The position numbers and the translations under genes are program-made. Shown here in pieces: positions 1 through 7,115 of a stretch of DNA of 20,292 nt (within the stretch, counting starts at the first letter, position 1; every line of letters starts with the position of its first letter). Source of the DNA: Mageeibacillus sp. UBA6976. Lineage in GTDB: Bacteria > Bacillota > Clostridia > Saccharofermentanales > Saccharofermentanaceae. The DNA is taken from the NCBI GenBank assembly GCA_002450155.1, contig DJYO01000011.1:1-20292 (forward strand), written 5' to 3'. The notes under the pieces are model-generated. The model was given only the letters and a program-made list of their open reading frames with translations. It was not told where the DNA came from and did not search any database.

Positions 1-471
1 TTCTTCTGTGGGAGTTGGCGTCGGTGTGACATTGGGCTGCGAAGACACATAGTCTAATGTAGTGACAGATGCAGGAGATATAGGACTACTGTCCTGACCT
101 TCTACTATAAGGCCGAAAGTATAAGTCTGACCTGACTCAATAGTGGAATTACTTGATACTATTACGTTTCCATCCGCAACTGTACCTGAAACATTCCAGA
201 TATTTGTAAGTGATACATCGTACAGATAATCTATCTCAAGAGACCAGGATGTAATATTGTATGCTGAAGTATTTGTTACTTCAAACTGACCTTGTGTGCT
301 ATTGCCCCAGGTAGAGTTTTGTTCATATGTGACAGTAAAGGGTGAAGATGTATATTCGCCGTGGGTAGCAGAATCTGCAGAAAGCTCGCGCCAAGGGAGA
401 AATCCTGCAAGGAGAGCTGCAATGAGGATGGCACTGACGATCCTGAGTTTTCTGTTAAAAGTATGTACCAT
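1..471 (-). CDS. Secreted protein with N-terminal CBM2-like cellulose-binding domain (3' end outside window)
   Basis: The open frame starts at the ATG at 471 and runs off the window edge after 157 codons without a stop. An SD-like AGGGGTGAG lies just upstream. Residues about 10-27 are a hydrophobic signal-peptide core after Arg/Lys. Residues about 40-125 read as a family 2 carbohydrate-binding module: STWG (W55), an Asn-Thr turn, SWSLEI (W76), IWNVSG (W92), then a GQTYTFG strand. A Thr/Pro linker (TPTPTPTEE) follows, so a catalytic domain probably lies beyond the edge. The usual third aromatic of CBM2, in the N-x-x-W-N region, is not evident. The neighbouring upstream gene is a secreted cellulase, so a role in cellulose attack is inferred. 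The family call is good; the enzyme class is unknown. Confidence 0.72.
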   Translation of the reverse strand, partial: MVHTFNRKLRIVSAILIAALLAGFLPWRELSADSATHGEYTSSPFTVTYEQNSTWGNSTQGQFEVTNTSAYNITSWSLEIDYLYDVSLTNIWNVSGTVADGNVIVSSNSTIESGQTYTFGLIVEGQDSSPISPASVTTLDYVSSQPNVTPTPTPTEE

Positions 472-519
472 ATTAACTCACCCCTGAGAAACAAAATTAC
501 AAAAATGTTACTTATATTC

Positions 520-548
520 TGTTTACCATCTCATGAGTGGTCTGTCAA
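520..548 (-). promoter_or_regulatory. Candidate promoter for the CBM2 protein gene
   Basis: On the minus strand a perfect TTGACA (complement of 543-548) is followed after exactly 17 bases by TAAACA (complement of 520-525), which is a weak -10. This would give a leader of about 40 bases before the ATG at 471. The rest of the 169-base gap (472-640) shows no clear terminator after the cellulase, so read-through from upstream is also possible. Confidence 0.35.
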
Positions 549-640
549 CAGATGTGGCAGATTTTGCATCATATAAATATTATCTACAACTAAAACTATT
601 TCAAGGATTGTGATAAAACTCAAAAAACAGTCAAAAATGG

Positions 641-2908
641 CTAACCTTTTACAAAAGAACTAAGCGAGGAATTAGGAACTCCGTCGTAAGATGTAGGAGC
701 CTGTCCACCTTTTGGCACTAAGACGATCTGAATAGCTTCAAGTCTTAATGACAATCCGGATGTTCCGCTCATCTCACCGTTGCATGTCCAGCCAAGCCAA
801 CCGTAATTCTGTGCATGGACTCTGTAATAGACATCGTAATGGTTAGCCATCTCACCTGTCAGCCTGATCTTAATGGCCTCCAGTCTTAAGGACTGCCCCT
901 GCGTGCCTGAGAGTTCACCGTCAGACCTCCAGTCCTGCCATCCGATATTCTGTACATGGGTGCAGTATTGGATACCGCCGCTATAAGGCGCAGTATTACC
1001 TGAGAGATTCAGTTCAATTGCTTCAAGACGCTTGGACTGACCTGTAGTACCCGATGTCCTTCCGCCGGGAACCCAAACTGTCTCCCAGCCATAGTCCTGC
1101 CTGTGGACTCTGTAACCCACATTAGGCGTCTGCGAAGGATTCTGTTTTACAACTCTTATCCTGATCTCTTCTACCCTCTTGGACTCACCAGTAGTACCGG
1201 CAAGGGCTCCGTCTCTAACCCAGCCCTGACCATCACCGTAATCCTGGATATGAGCACAGTATTCAACGCTGTAGTGTTTTGCAAGGTCGCCCGTAAGTCT
1301 TATCTCAATGCCTTCAAGCCTTAAGGATCTGCCTCTTGTACCGGCAAATTCTCCTGCATTCATCCAGTTTGTCCATCCTATGTTCTGGATATGGACACGG
1401 TACTGCATATTACCGGAATACCCTGTATTGTTATTAAAGCCGACTTGAATGGACTCCATCCTGAGGCTCCTACCTCTTGTGCCCAGCTTTAATGTAGTTC
1501 CGTCAAATGTCGCATTCTGATCTCCGACATTCTGTATATGAGCAACGCCGAAGAGAGTGCTGTTTGAGTAACCTTGAGGGAAAGGAGTGGGTGTTGAATT
1601 AGCTGAACCCGTTGTATTTGCTCCGGTTGTATTGGTGCCGTTAAGGTTTACTCCGTTTGTTCCAAGCTGGATCTCATGGTCTAGACCGATAAACTTGCCG
1701 TTTCCGTTGGTCCAGAGTGTAGGCTTTACGATATTGTATTTAGCCTGATCCCATGTGGTCCAGTCGTTCTTAAGAAGTCCGCCTGTATCACCGGAATTAG
1801 GATTTAAGCACCAGAAGGTATAGCTCAAGCCGTATTTGTTAATAAGCTCTGCTTCGATCCTCATCCATTTCTCGTTATTGCCGCCATCGAGAAGACCGCC
1901 CCACTCACCTATCAGGATCGGAGCGATACCGTCTTCCTTGATATAGAGCCAGGTATCGTGGAGATAGTCGTTATAGAGGGAATCCAAGGTAAAATTACCG
2001 TTATGGAACCAGGGCTGCATATATACGGCAGGACCATAGTCGTGGGGTGAATATACGATCTGATCGTTCCTGTCGCTACTTCCGAAATCGATAGGATAGT
2101 TCTTGACACCTCTGAGATTTGCACCCCAGAAAGAATAATTATTGTTGTATACTTCGATACCTTCTATAACTATGAGCAGATTTGGATTGATGTTTAAGAC
2201 AGCATTACCGGCTCTCTGGGCAGCTCTCTTCCAGTTATTCTGATCGGAGGAGTTATCCCATTTGGCTCCGCCATGAGGCTCGTTCTTTAAGTCAATGGCA
2301 ATGACTGTATCGTCGCTCTTATAATGAGTTGCGATCCACTGCAGTGACTCGATCCATTTATCCTCAGAATAAGAACCGTTATACCAGTATTCGTAGTTAT
2401 GTCCGTTAGGATCTGAGTTGAGGCAATGGATATCAAACATGATCTTGATACCATATTCCTTACACTTGGCAACTGCATGGTCCAGGATCTGCAGAGAATT
2501 CATGCCGGCAAGATTACTGTTGGTGCTGAGATTGATATTTGCAGAAGGATAAACACCCTTCTTCCAGTTAAGGATCAGCTCCGAAGATATGGGGAGTCTT
2601 ATCAGGTTAAAACCGTGATCTGCAACAGCTTTAAGAGTATTATCCATACTGACCTGCCAGCATCCGTCGAACACATTGGTTCCTGTTGCATAACCAAACC
2701 AGTTAACACCCGTAAGTCTTACTTCATTGCCCTGGGAATCAACGATCTTGCCGCCATTTGTATGAAGCCAGTCGTTGGAGCTTGACGCAGCAGCAACATC
2801 AACAGTGCCAAGTCCTTCCTGTCTTAAGAGACCTATACCGGGCATCTCAAGCACAAGAGCGATAGTGATTATCAAACCTAAGAGCTTAACTGATCTTGAA
2901 TTACGCAT
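641..2908 (-). CDS. Secreted GH5 (subfamily 1-like) endo-beta-1,4-glucanase with six C-terminal ChW repeats
   Basis: The 755-residue product starts with a signal peptide or anchor (hydrophobic about 9-29, then an Ala-rich stretch to residue 41). Residues about 45-400 are a GH5 barrel resembling actinobacterial E1-type cellulases: GVNWFGYATG (67-76), IRLP (103-106), DIHCLN (159-164), the acid/base Glu210 in LKNEP, SPHDYG (287-292), nucleophile Glu335 in IGEWGG, and FWCLNPNSGDTGG (365-377). An Asn/Thr/Gly/Pro linker spans about 414-446, and six ChW repeats fill about 453-732. The expected role is extracellular endo-cleavage of cellulose, with the repeats probably acting in cell-surface or carbohydrate attachment. 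AAGGAAGG lies 8 bases before the ATG. The gene begins 18 bases after dut on the same strand, so it appears to ride on a housekeeping operon. No dockerin motif was seen. Family certain, exact substrate inferred. Confidence 0.93.
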   Translation of the reverse strand: MRNSRSVKLLGLIITIALVLEMPGIGLLRQEGLGTVDVAAASSSNDWLHTNGGKIVDSQGNEVRLTGVNWFGYATGTNVFDGCWQVSMDNTLKAVADHGFNLIRLPISSELILNWKKGVYPSANINLSTNSNLAGMNSLQILDHAVAKCKEYGIKIMFDIHCLNSDPNGHNYEYWYNGSYSEDKWIESLQWIATHYKSDDTVIAIDLKNEPHGGAKWDNSSDQNNWKRAAQRAGNAVLNINPNLLIVIEGIEVYNNNYSFWGANLRGVKNYPIDFGSSDRNDQIVYSPHDYGPAVYMQPWFHNGNFTLDSLYNDYLHDTWLYIKEDGIAPILIGEWGGLLDGGNNEKWMRIEAELINKYGLSYTFWCLNPNSGDTGGLLKNDWTTWDQAKYNIVKPTLWTNGNGKFIGLDHEIQLGTNGVNLNGTNTTGANTTGSANSTPTPFPQGYSNSTLFGVAHIQNVGDQNATFDGTTLKLGTRGRSLRMESIQVGFNNNTGYSGNMQYRVHIQNIGWTNWMNAGEFAGTRGRSLRLEGIEIRLTGDLAKHYSVEYCAHIQDYGDGQGWVRDGALAGTTGESKRVEEIRIRVVKQNPSQTPNVGYRVHRQDYGWETVWVPGGRTSGTTGQSKRLEAIELNLSGNTAPYSGGIQYCTHVQNIGWQDWRSDGELSGTQGQSLRLEAIKIRLTGEMANHYDVYYRVHAQNYGWLGWTCNGEMSGTSGLSLRLEAIQIVLVPKGGQAPTSYDGVPNSSLSSFVKG
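713..1552 (-). repeat. Six tandem ChW (clostridial hydrophobic W) repeats in the cellulase
   Basis: Residues about 453-732 contain six copies of a unit of about 45 residues with the pattern H-x-Q-x-x-G-W-x-x-W-x-x-x-G-x-x-x-G-T, then G-x-S-x-R-L-E-x-I. Units 2, 5 and 6 are canonical (HIQNIGWTNW, HVQNIGWQDW, HAQNYGWLGW). Unit 4 has a slightly longer turn. Unit 3 reads YGDGQGW and has lost the first Trp. Unit 1 (HIQNVGDQNATFDG) has lost both. ChW repeats are typical of secreted proteins of clostridia. Confidence 0.88.
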
Positions 2909-2926
2909 ATAAAGACCTTCCTTATC

Positions 2927-3418
2927 TTAAATTCCGCTGGAACCGAATCCACCGCCGCGATCCTCGCCTATACCTTCCAGGGTTTTAGCTTCGGTAAGCG
3001 TAGCATATTCTACTTTTGCAATAACCATCTGAGCGATCCTGTCCCCCTTGGAGATAAGATACGTTCCGTGTTTACAGCCCTTGTCAGCTAATGTAAACGG
3101 CTTATCCAAGGGAGCATCCTCTCTTTGGGATGCATTGTAGATTATTACATTTACTTCATCTCTGTAGCCGCAGTCAATTGTTCCCGGACTGTTAGGGACT
3201 CTTAATGGCGTCTTAAGAGATATACCTGACCTGGGTCTGATCTGAACTTCAAAACCGTAAGGGATAGCCATCTTGATGCCTGTAGGGACAAGCACGGAGC
3301 ACCCGGGTTTTACCACAACATCTTCTGCAGCATATATGTCCATACCGGCATCGCCGTCATGAGCATACTTCGGTATAACAGCGCCTTCTCTGCATTTAGT
3401 GATCTTGATATCAGTCAT
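2927..3418 (-). CDS. dut: Deoxyuridine 5'-triphosphate nucleotidohydrolase (dUTPase)
   Basis: This trimeric enzyme hydrolyses dUTP to dUMP and pyrophosphate, keeping uracil out of DNA and feeding dTMP synthesis. All five dUTPase motifs are present in 163 residues: DAGMDI (23-28), RPRSGIS (61-67), GTIDCGYRDEV (79-89), GDRIAQ (125-130) and the C-terminal Gly-rich arm RGGGFGSSGI (154-163). The segment of about 16 residues between motifs 3 and 4 is longer than in the shortest bacterial forms. The start ATG overlaps the end of the U32 gene by 8 bases and has a GGAGAA ribosome site, so translation is coupled to the upstream gene. The cellulase follows after 18 bases. Confidence 0.95.
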   Translation of the reverse strand: MTDIKITKCREGAVIPKYAHDGDAGMDIYAAEDVVVKPGCSVLVPTGIKMAIPYGFEVQIRPRSGISLKTPLRVPNSPGTIDCGYRDEVNVIIYNASQREDAPLDKPFTLADKGCKHGTYLISKGDRIAQMVIAKVEYATLTEAKTLEGIGEDRGGGFGSSGI

Positions 3419-5750
3419 GTTTATTCTCCGGCAATATAGTATAGTTATAGATCTTGTTGATATTCAGGTATTCCAGGGATTCTGCCTGACTGTCATTTAA
3501 CGCGTTCTTGGCAGGTCCGTATATGGAGCTGCTGCAATCTGTAGGATGCGGGATAACAGACAATTTAACATCTCTTTCCCTCTTCTGCTCAAGGGTATAA
3601 ATAGAATTGCCCTGGCAGAATCTGCAGTTCTTCTGATTCTGGCCTGCAGGGCAGAAATCTGACTGCATCCATGGGATCTCCCCTCCCCTGTGGATTATCA
3701 CGGTCTTATCCGGCCTTGCATTGCTTGATATAAGGTAGCTTAATTCTTCCTGCGACAGTTCATGTGACAGATAAAGGCCATCAGTAAGGTTAAATGCTAT
3801 ATCCATAGCATCCCTGTTGTAGATATTGCAGGCGGCGCTGACAAAATGCTTAACGCCCAGAGGGCCTGTTACGCTATCTCCTGACATAAGCCTGGAATCG
3901 ATTACCGAATAGAACCTGTCACCTGCTTCATTCTTAAGATTCTCTAATACCTTGCCAAATATCCTGTTAGATCGGTCGTGGTAGAAATCAGGCATAAATA
4001 CAGAGATCTTAACATCTCTCTTTTCTGCAAATCTTATTACTTTATCCCGTAATCTCTTATCTGCCATATCGTATATGCTGAAGCAGTAGATATCAGCACC
4101 ATCCCTTAAGAGCTCTTCGTTAAACCTTAGAGCGGGATAAGTGTACATAGTAAGAGATGATACATCAGATAATGCGTTATCAGGGACTTTAATATCTTCA
4201 TCTACATCTGTAATTTCTTTACAGTGTTTGTTGATTATTCTTGTCTCAAGCTCAAGTAGAACATTCCTTCTTAAGCTATTTATAAGACTTACGGGACAGC
4301 TTATCTGTTCAGAAGCGATAAACACTTCATCTACAGTAAAAGGTGTATTAAGTGTCTTGCAAAGCTGGCTTGTGATCCTGTCTGGATCTAAGACACCGTT
4401 GTAGTCATCAGGAAGCTTTTCTCTTAGCTCTGCAAACAGGCCATAGTTAATGCCTGAAGTGACCATGGCATTGAGAGTAAGGTAACTTCCGTCACAGCCA
4501 AGAGAAAGATTGATATGCGTTCTCCTTAATTCTTCTTTAGAAAGCTCGGTCTGATGGTTCATGAGATATACGTTGCTTCCGGGCTTAAGCTTAGCTATGA
4601 CATCCGGGTGAAGTCCCTTGACCGTAAGGCTCTCAGGAGTCTCATGGATCTTTCCTATAGGGAAGGAGCAAAGTTCCTTCTTCTCGTCTCTTATCGAAAG
4701 ATAGTCACCTTTTGACGGAAGCATGCCGGACTTTGATCTGGAGAAAGTAATAGTCCCCTTTGATTTATCGAGCCTTGATATCTTACCGAGTTTAAGACCA
4801 AACTTACCGGGGTATTCACCCGACAGGAACTTATCGTCCTTGCTGCCGCTCAGATATTGGGTTGTATAAGAACCTCCCCTGTTGAAATTGACCAGCAGGC
4901 TGCTCTTTATATCAGATATCTCCTGTTTGGATATGTCGTTTTCTATAATGCCGTCTATAAGCTTCCTGTAGCTTGATACGGCAGATCTGACATAAGAGAC
5001 ATCTCTCATCCTTCCCTCGATCTTAAGCGAAGCTACGCCGCTGTTTATCAGGGTTCTGAGATAATCAGTGACATCTCTGTCCTTAGGAGACAATAGATGC
5101 CCCTCTCTTAACTTTAACCCGTCATTTGAGAGGATATATTCCTCACGGCAGGGCTGGGCGCAGGTTCCTCTGTTGCCGGATCTTGTACCGCCCTTGTTCA
5201 TTGCAGAGAATAAGCAAACTCCTGATACACATACGCATACGGCACCATGGGCAAAAACTTCGCACTCAAGTCCGTATCCTGAGGCAAGCCTGACTCTTCT
5301 GGCTATCTCATCGCAGCTCAGCTCTCTCGGGAGGACTACTCTCGTTGCACCAAGACTAGACAGATTCCTGAATTCATCATCTGCAAAGATATTCATCTGA
5401 GTGCTTGCAGTAATACTTACTCCCGGGAACAGTTTGGAGAATCTCCTTATTGCAGCAATATCCGCTACGATAAGTCCGTCCAGACCTTCCTCCACCAATT
5501 CAGAGATGTCAGGGATAAAAGAATCCAGCTCATCCTCGCTCATTATGGTATTGGCAGTAAGGAAAACTCTCGAAGACCTGAGATGAGCATAACGTATCCC
5601 CTCTATCAGTTCTTCTATACTTAAATTAGATGCATTAGCTCTGGCGTTAAATCTGGGAAGTCCACAATATACGGCATCAGCTCCGGAATCTACCGCTGCC
5701 TTTAATATCTCCAGATTACCCGCCGGAGCCAGTAGTTCAATCTTTCTCAT
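3411..5750 (-). CDS. U32 family peptidase-like protein with long C-terminal extension (RlhA-type, DUF3656-like)
   Basis: The protein has 779 residues from the ATG at 5750; the frame is open further upstream, but MRKIELLAPAGN is the conserved family N terminus. The U32 domain covers about 1-300. It includes ELLAPAGNLE, ADAVYCG (25-30), EVFAHGA (164-170) and the cysteine cluster C172, C179, C197 and C201 (in NRGTCAQPCR), which in relatives such as RlhA and TrhP is linked to iron-sulfur-dependent tRNA/rRNA hydroxylation. The remaining 400 or so residues fit the DUF3656-type extension and carry a second cluster, C700, C709 and C712. Despite the name, a role in RNA modification is more likely than proteolysis. 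The gene overlaps zapA by 14 bases and dut by 8, a pairing with zapA that is common in Firmicutes. Confidence 0.85.
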   Translation of the reverse strand: MRKIELLAPAGNLEILKAAVDSGADAVYCGLPRFNARANASNLSIEELIEGIRYAHLRSSRVFLTANTIMSEDELDSFIPDISELVEEGLDGLIVADIAAIRRFSKLFPGVSITASTQMNIFADDEFRNLSSLGATRVVLPRELSCDEIARRVRLASGYGLECEVFAHGAVCVCVSGVCLFSAMNKGGTRSGNRGTCAQPCREEYILSNDGLKLREGHLLSPKDRDVTDYLRTLINSGVASLKIEGRMRDVSYVRSAVSSYRKLIDGIIENDISKQEISDIKSSLLVNFNRGGSYTTQYLSGSKDDKFLSGEYPGKFGLKLGKISRLDKSKGTITFSRSKSGMLPSKGDYLSIRDEKKELCSFPIGKIHETPESLTVKGLHPDVIAKLKPGSNVYLMNHQTELSKEELRRTHINLSLGCDGSYLTLNAMVTSGINYGLFAELREKLPDDYNGVLDPDRITSQLCKTLNTPFTVDEVFIASEQISCPVSLINSLRRNVLLELETRIINKHCKEITDVDEDIKVPDNALSDVSSLTMYTYPALRFNEELLRDGADIYCFSIYDMADKRLRDKVIRFAEKRDVKISVFMPDFYHDRSNRIFGKVLENLKNEAGDRFYSVIDSRLMSGDSVTGPLGVKHFVSAACNIYNRDAMDIAFNLTDGLYLSHELSQEELSYLISSNARPDKTVIIHRGGEIPWMQSDFCPAGQNQKNCRFCQGNSIYTLEQKRERDVKLSVIPHPTDCSSSIYGPAKNALNDSQAESLEYLNINKIYNYTILPENKHD

Positions 5751-6291
5751 TATCTTTATCCGTATCCTTGGCAAGGAGCTCCATGGGAGTAGGCTCAGTC
5801 TTCTCCTTGTTCTTCTCTTTGTTAAGCTTGTCAAGCTGCTGATAGTACATTAATTCTGTTTTTAAGGCATTATTCTCCGCTCTTAAGGTTATAAGCCTGT
5901 CGCAGCATTCAAATAAAGAGAGTATGGCAGTCTTTATGGTAGCTATATAAGGATTTCTCTCCTTAGTCTCCTCGTAGATCTCATTGGCGAGCTTCCCTAC
6001 CTTTACGATACGCTCCGGAGAAGCATCCTCGCTCTTGACCACATATGTTATGCCACCAATGGTAACCCTGGCTTCTTCTCTTACGGGATCTGCATCGATA
6101 TTAAGAGGCTTCTTGCGTGAAGCGATCTTCTCTTCAAGAGTCTGAGTCTTCTTCTCAGTTACATTCTTAGCCTGGCTGGGACCTTTATAAAGCTGCTTAT
6201 ATTCGATTATCCCTGATGAAGACTTGGATCCGCCTTTACGCCTGTAGGATCCGTCAGAGTATTTACCTAGAATGCTGTTGTTCTTCTTCAT
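5737..6291 (-). CDS. zapA: Cell division protein ZapA with extended basic N terminus
   Basis: ZapA binds FtsZ and bundles protofilaments at the division ring. The family domain lies at about 74-150: VTIGGITYVVKSEDASPERI, then AKLANEIYEE-like helix residues, an alanine/leucine-rich helix, and a coiled coil (RLITLRAENNALKTEL). About 70 residues before it are Lys/Ser-rich and low complexity, and the C-terminal tail is Lys/Glu/Asp-rich, making 184 residues against roughly 85-110 for simple ZapA. The long N terminus is real by translation signals: AAGGAAGG stands 5 bases before the ATG. ksgA ends 22 bases upstream and the U32 gene overlaps its end. The identity rests on the domain and on the zapA-U32 neighbourhood. 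Confidence 0.8.
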   Translation of the reverse strand: MKKNNSILGKYSDGSYRRKGGSKSSSGIIEYKQLYKGPSQAKNVTEKKTQTLEEKIASRKKPLNIDADPVREEARVTIGGITYVVKSEDASPERIVKVGKLANEIYEETKERNPYIATIKTAILSLFECCDRLITLRAENNALKTELMYYQQLDKLNKEKNKEKTEPTPMELLAKDTDKDNEKD

Positions 6292-6313
6292 GGTGGCCTT
6301 CCTTATAAATGTA

Positions 6314-7114
6314 TTAACTAATTATAGCATCATATAGCCTGATAAATGTCTCAGGAGATAATTCTTCTGCCCTGACGGTGCTCTTAAGACCAAGATCTGC
6401 CAGAGCTGACAAGACCTTATCTTTAGGGTAAGAAGTAAGGGAATTTATCATCTTCTTCCTTCTTTGGGCAAAACATGAATCTATAAATCTTATATATTCC
6501 GGACTTAATACACTCGCCCTGCCTTCTCTTGTAAGAGATATGACGGCCGACATGGTTCGCGGCTTTGGTACAAAGCAATGTCCGGGAACTCTCATGCACT
6601 CTTCGAAAAGGCCGAACGTGCCAACCAGCACCGCAAGAGGACCATACTGCTTTGTGCTGCTCCTGGCATTGATCCTTTGGATCGCGTCTTCCTCCACCAT
6701 AAAGACCATCTTTCTGGCGTTTATGCATTCAGCAAATATCTTCTTCATTATGTCGGTCATGACATAATAAGGAAGATTGCTGATTATGATATCGAAGGAG
6801 CCTGCGCCATAATCTTTAAGCTTCAGGTAATCCTGGTCTATTACTTCGGCCCTGATCTCAGGATCATTCCTTAACAGCTCAGCCAGTCTCTTATCGATCT
6901 CGACTGCTGTAAGATCGATATCGAGCTTAGAGAGCTCTCTTGTAAGAGCTCCGATACCGGGGCCTATCTCAAGGACTTTTGCGTGAGACTCTATACCTGC
7001 CAGATCGATTATTGAAGCGATTACCTCATCATCACAAAGGAAATTCTGCCCGAACTTTGATTCAGGCAGAATCCCGTGTTGTTTTATGTAAGCAAGTGTC
7101 GCTTCTTGATTCAT
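6314..7114 (-). CDS. ksgA: 16S rRNA (adenine1518/1519-N6)-dimethyltransferase RsmA/KsgA
   Basis: KsgA dimethylates two adjacent adenines near the 3' end of 16S rRNA with S-adenosylmethionine, a late check in 30S assembly. The 266 residues show FGQNFLCD (21-28), the SAM-binding EIGPGIGALT (49-58), acidic E72 after strand 2, and the adenine-pocket motif NLPYYV (113-118), plus FVPKP (181-185) and the C-terminal helical domain with FAQRRKKM. The stretch usually reading Q-K-E-x-A-x-R is here EEDAIQR (141-147), so two polar residues are altered. The ATG follows the purL stop after one base (TAA-T-ATG) with no SD visible, so translation probably depends on ribosomes ending purL. Confidence 0.93.
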   Translation of the reverse strand: MNQEATLAYIKQHGILPESKFGQNFLCDDEVIASIIDLAGIESHAKVLEIGPGIGALTRELSKLDIDLTAVEIDKRLAELLRNDPEIRAEVIDQDYLKLKDYGAGSFDIIISNLPYYVMTDIMKKIFAECINARKMVFMVEEDAIQRINARSSTKQYGPLAVLVGTFGLFEECMRVPGHCFVPKPRTMSAVISLTREGRASVLSPEYIRFIDSCFAQRRKKMINSLTSYPKDKVLSALADLGLKSTVRAEELSPETFIRLYDAIIS

Positions 7115-7115
7115 A

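Noticed and set aside
529..560. Possible hairpin CCATCT...AGATGTGG between the cellulase and CBM2 genes
   Set aside because: The stem is short with a long loop and no T-tract, so it is not a supportable terminator.
5751..5834. 28-codon upstream extension of the U32 gene
   Set aside because: The extension is Arg-rich out-of-frame zapA sequence; the conserved family N terminus begins at the ATG at 5750.
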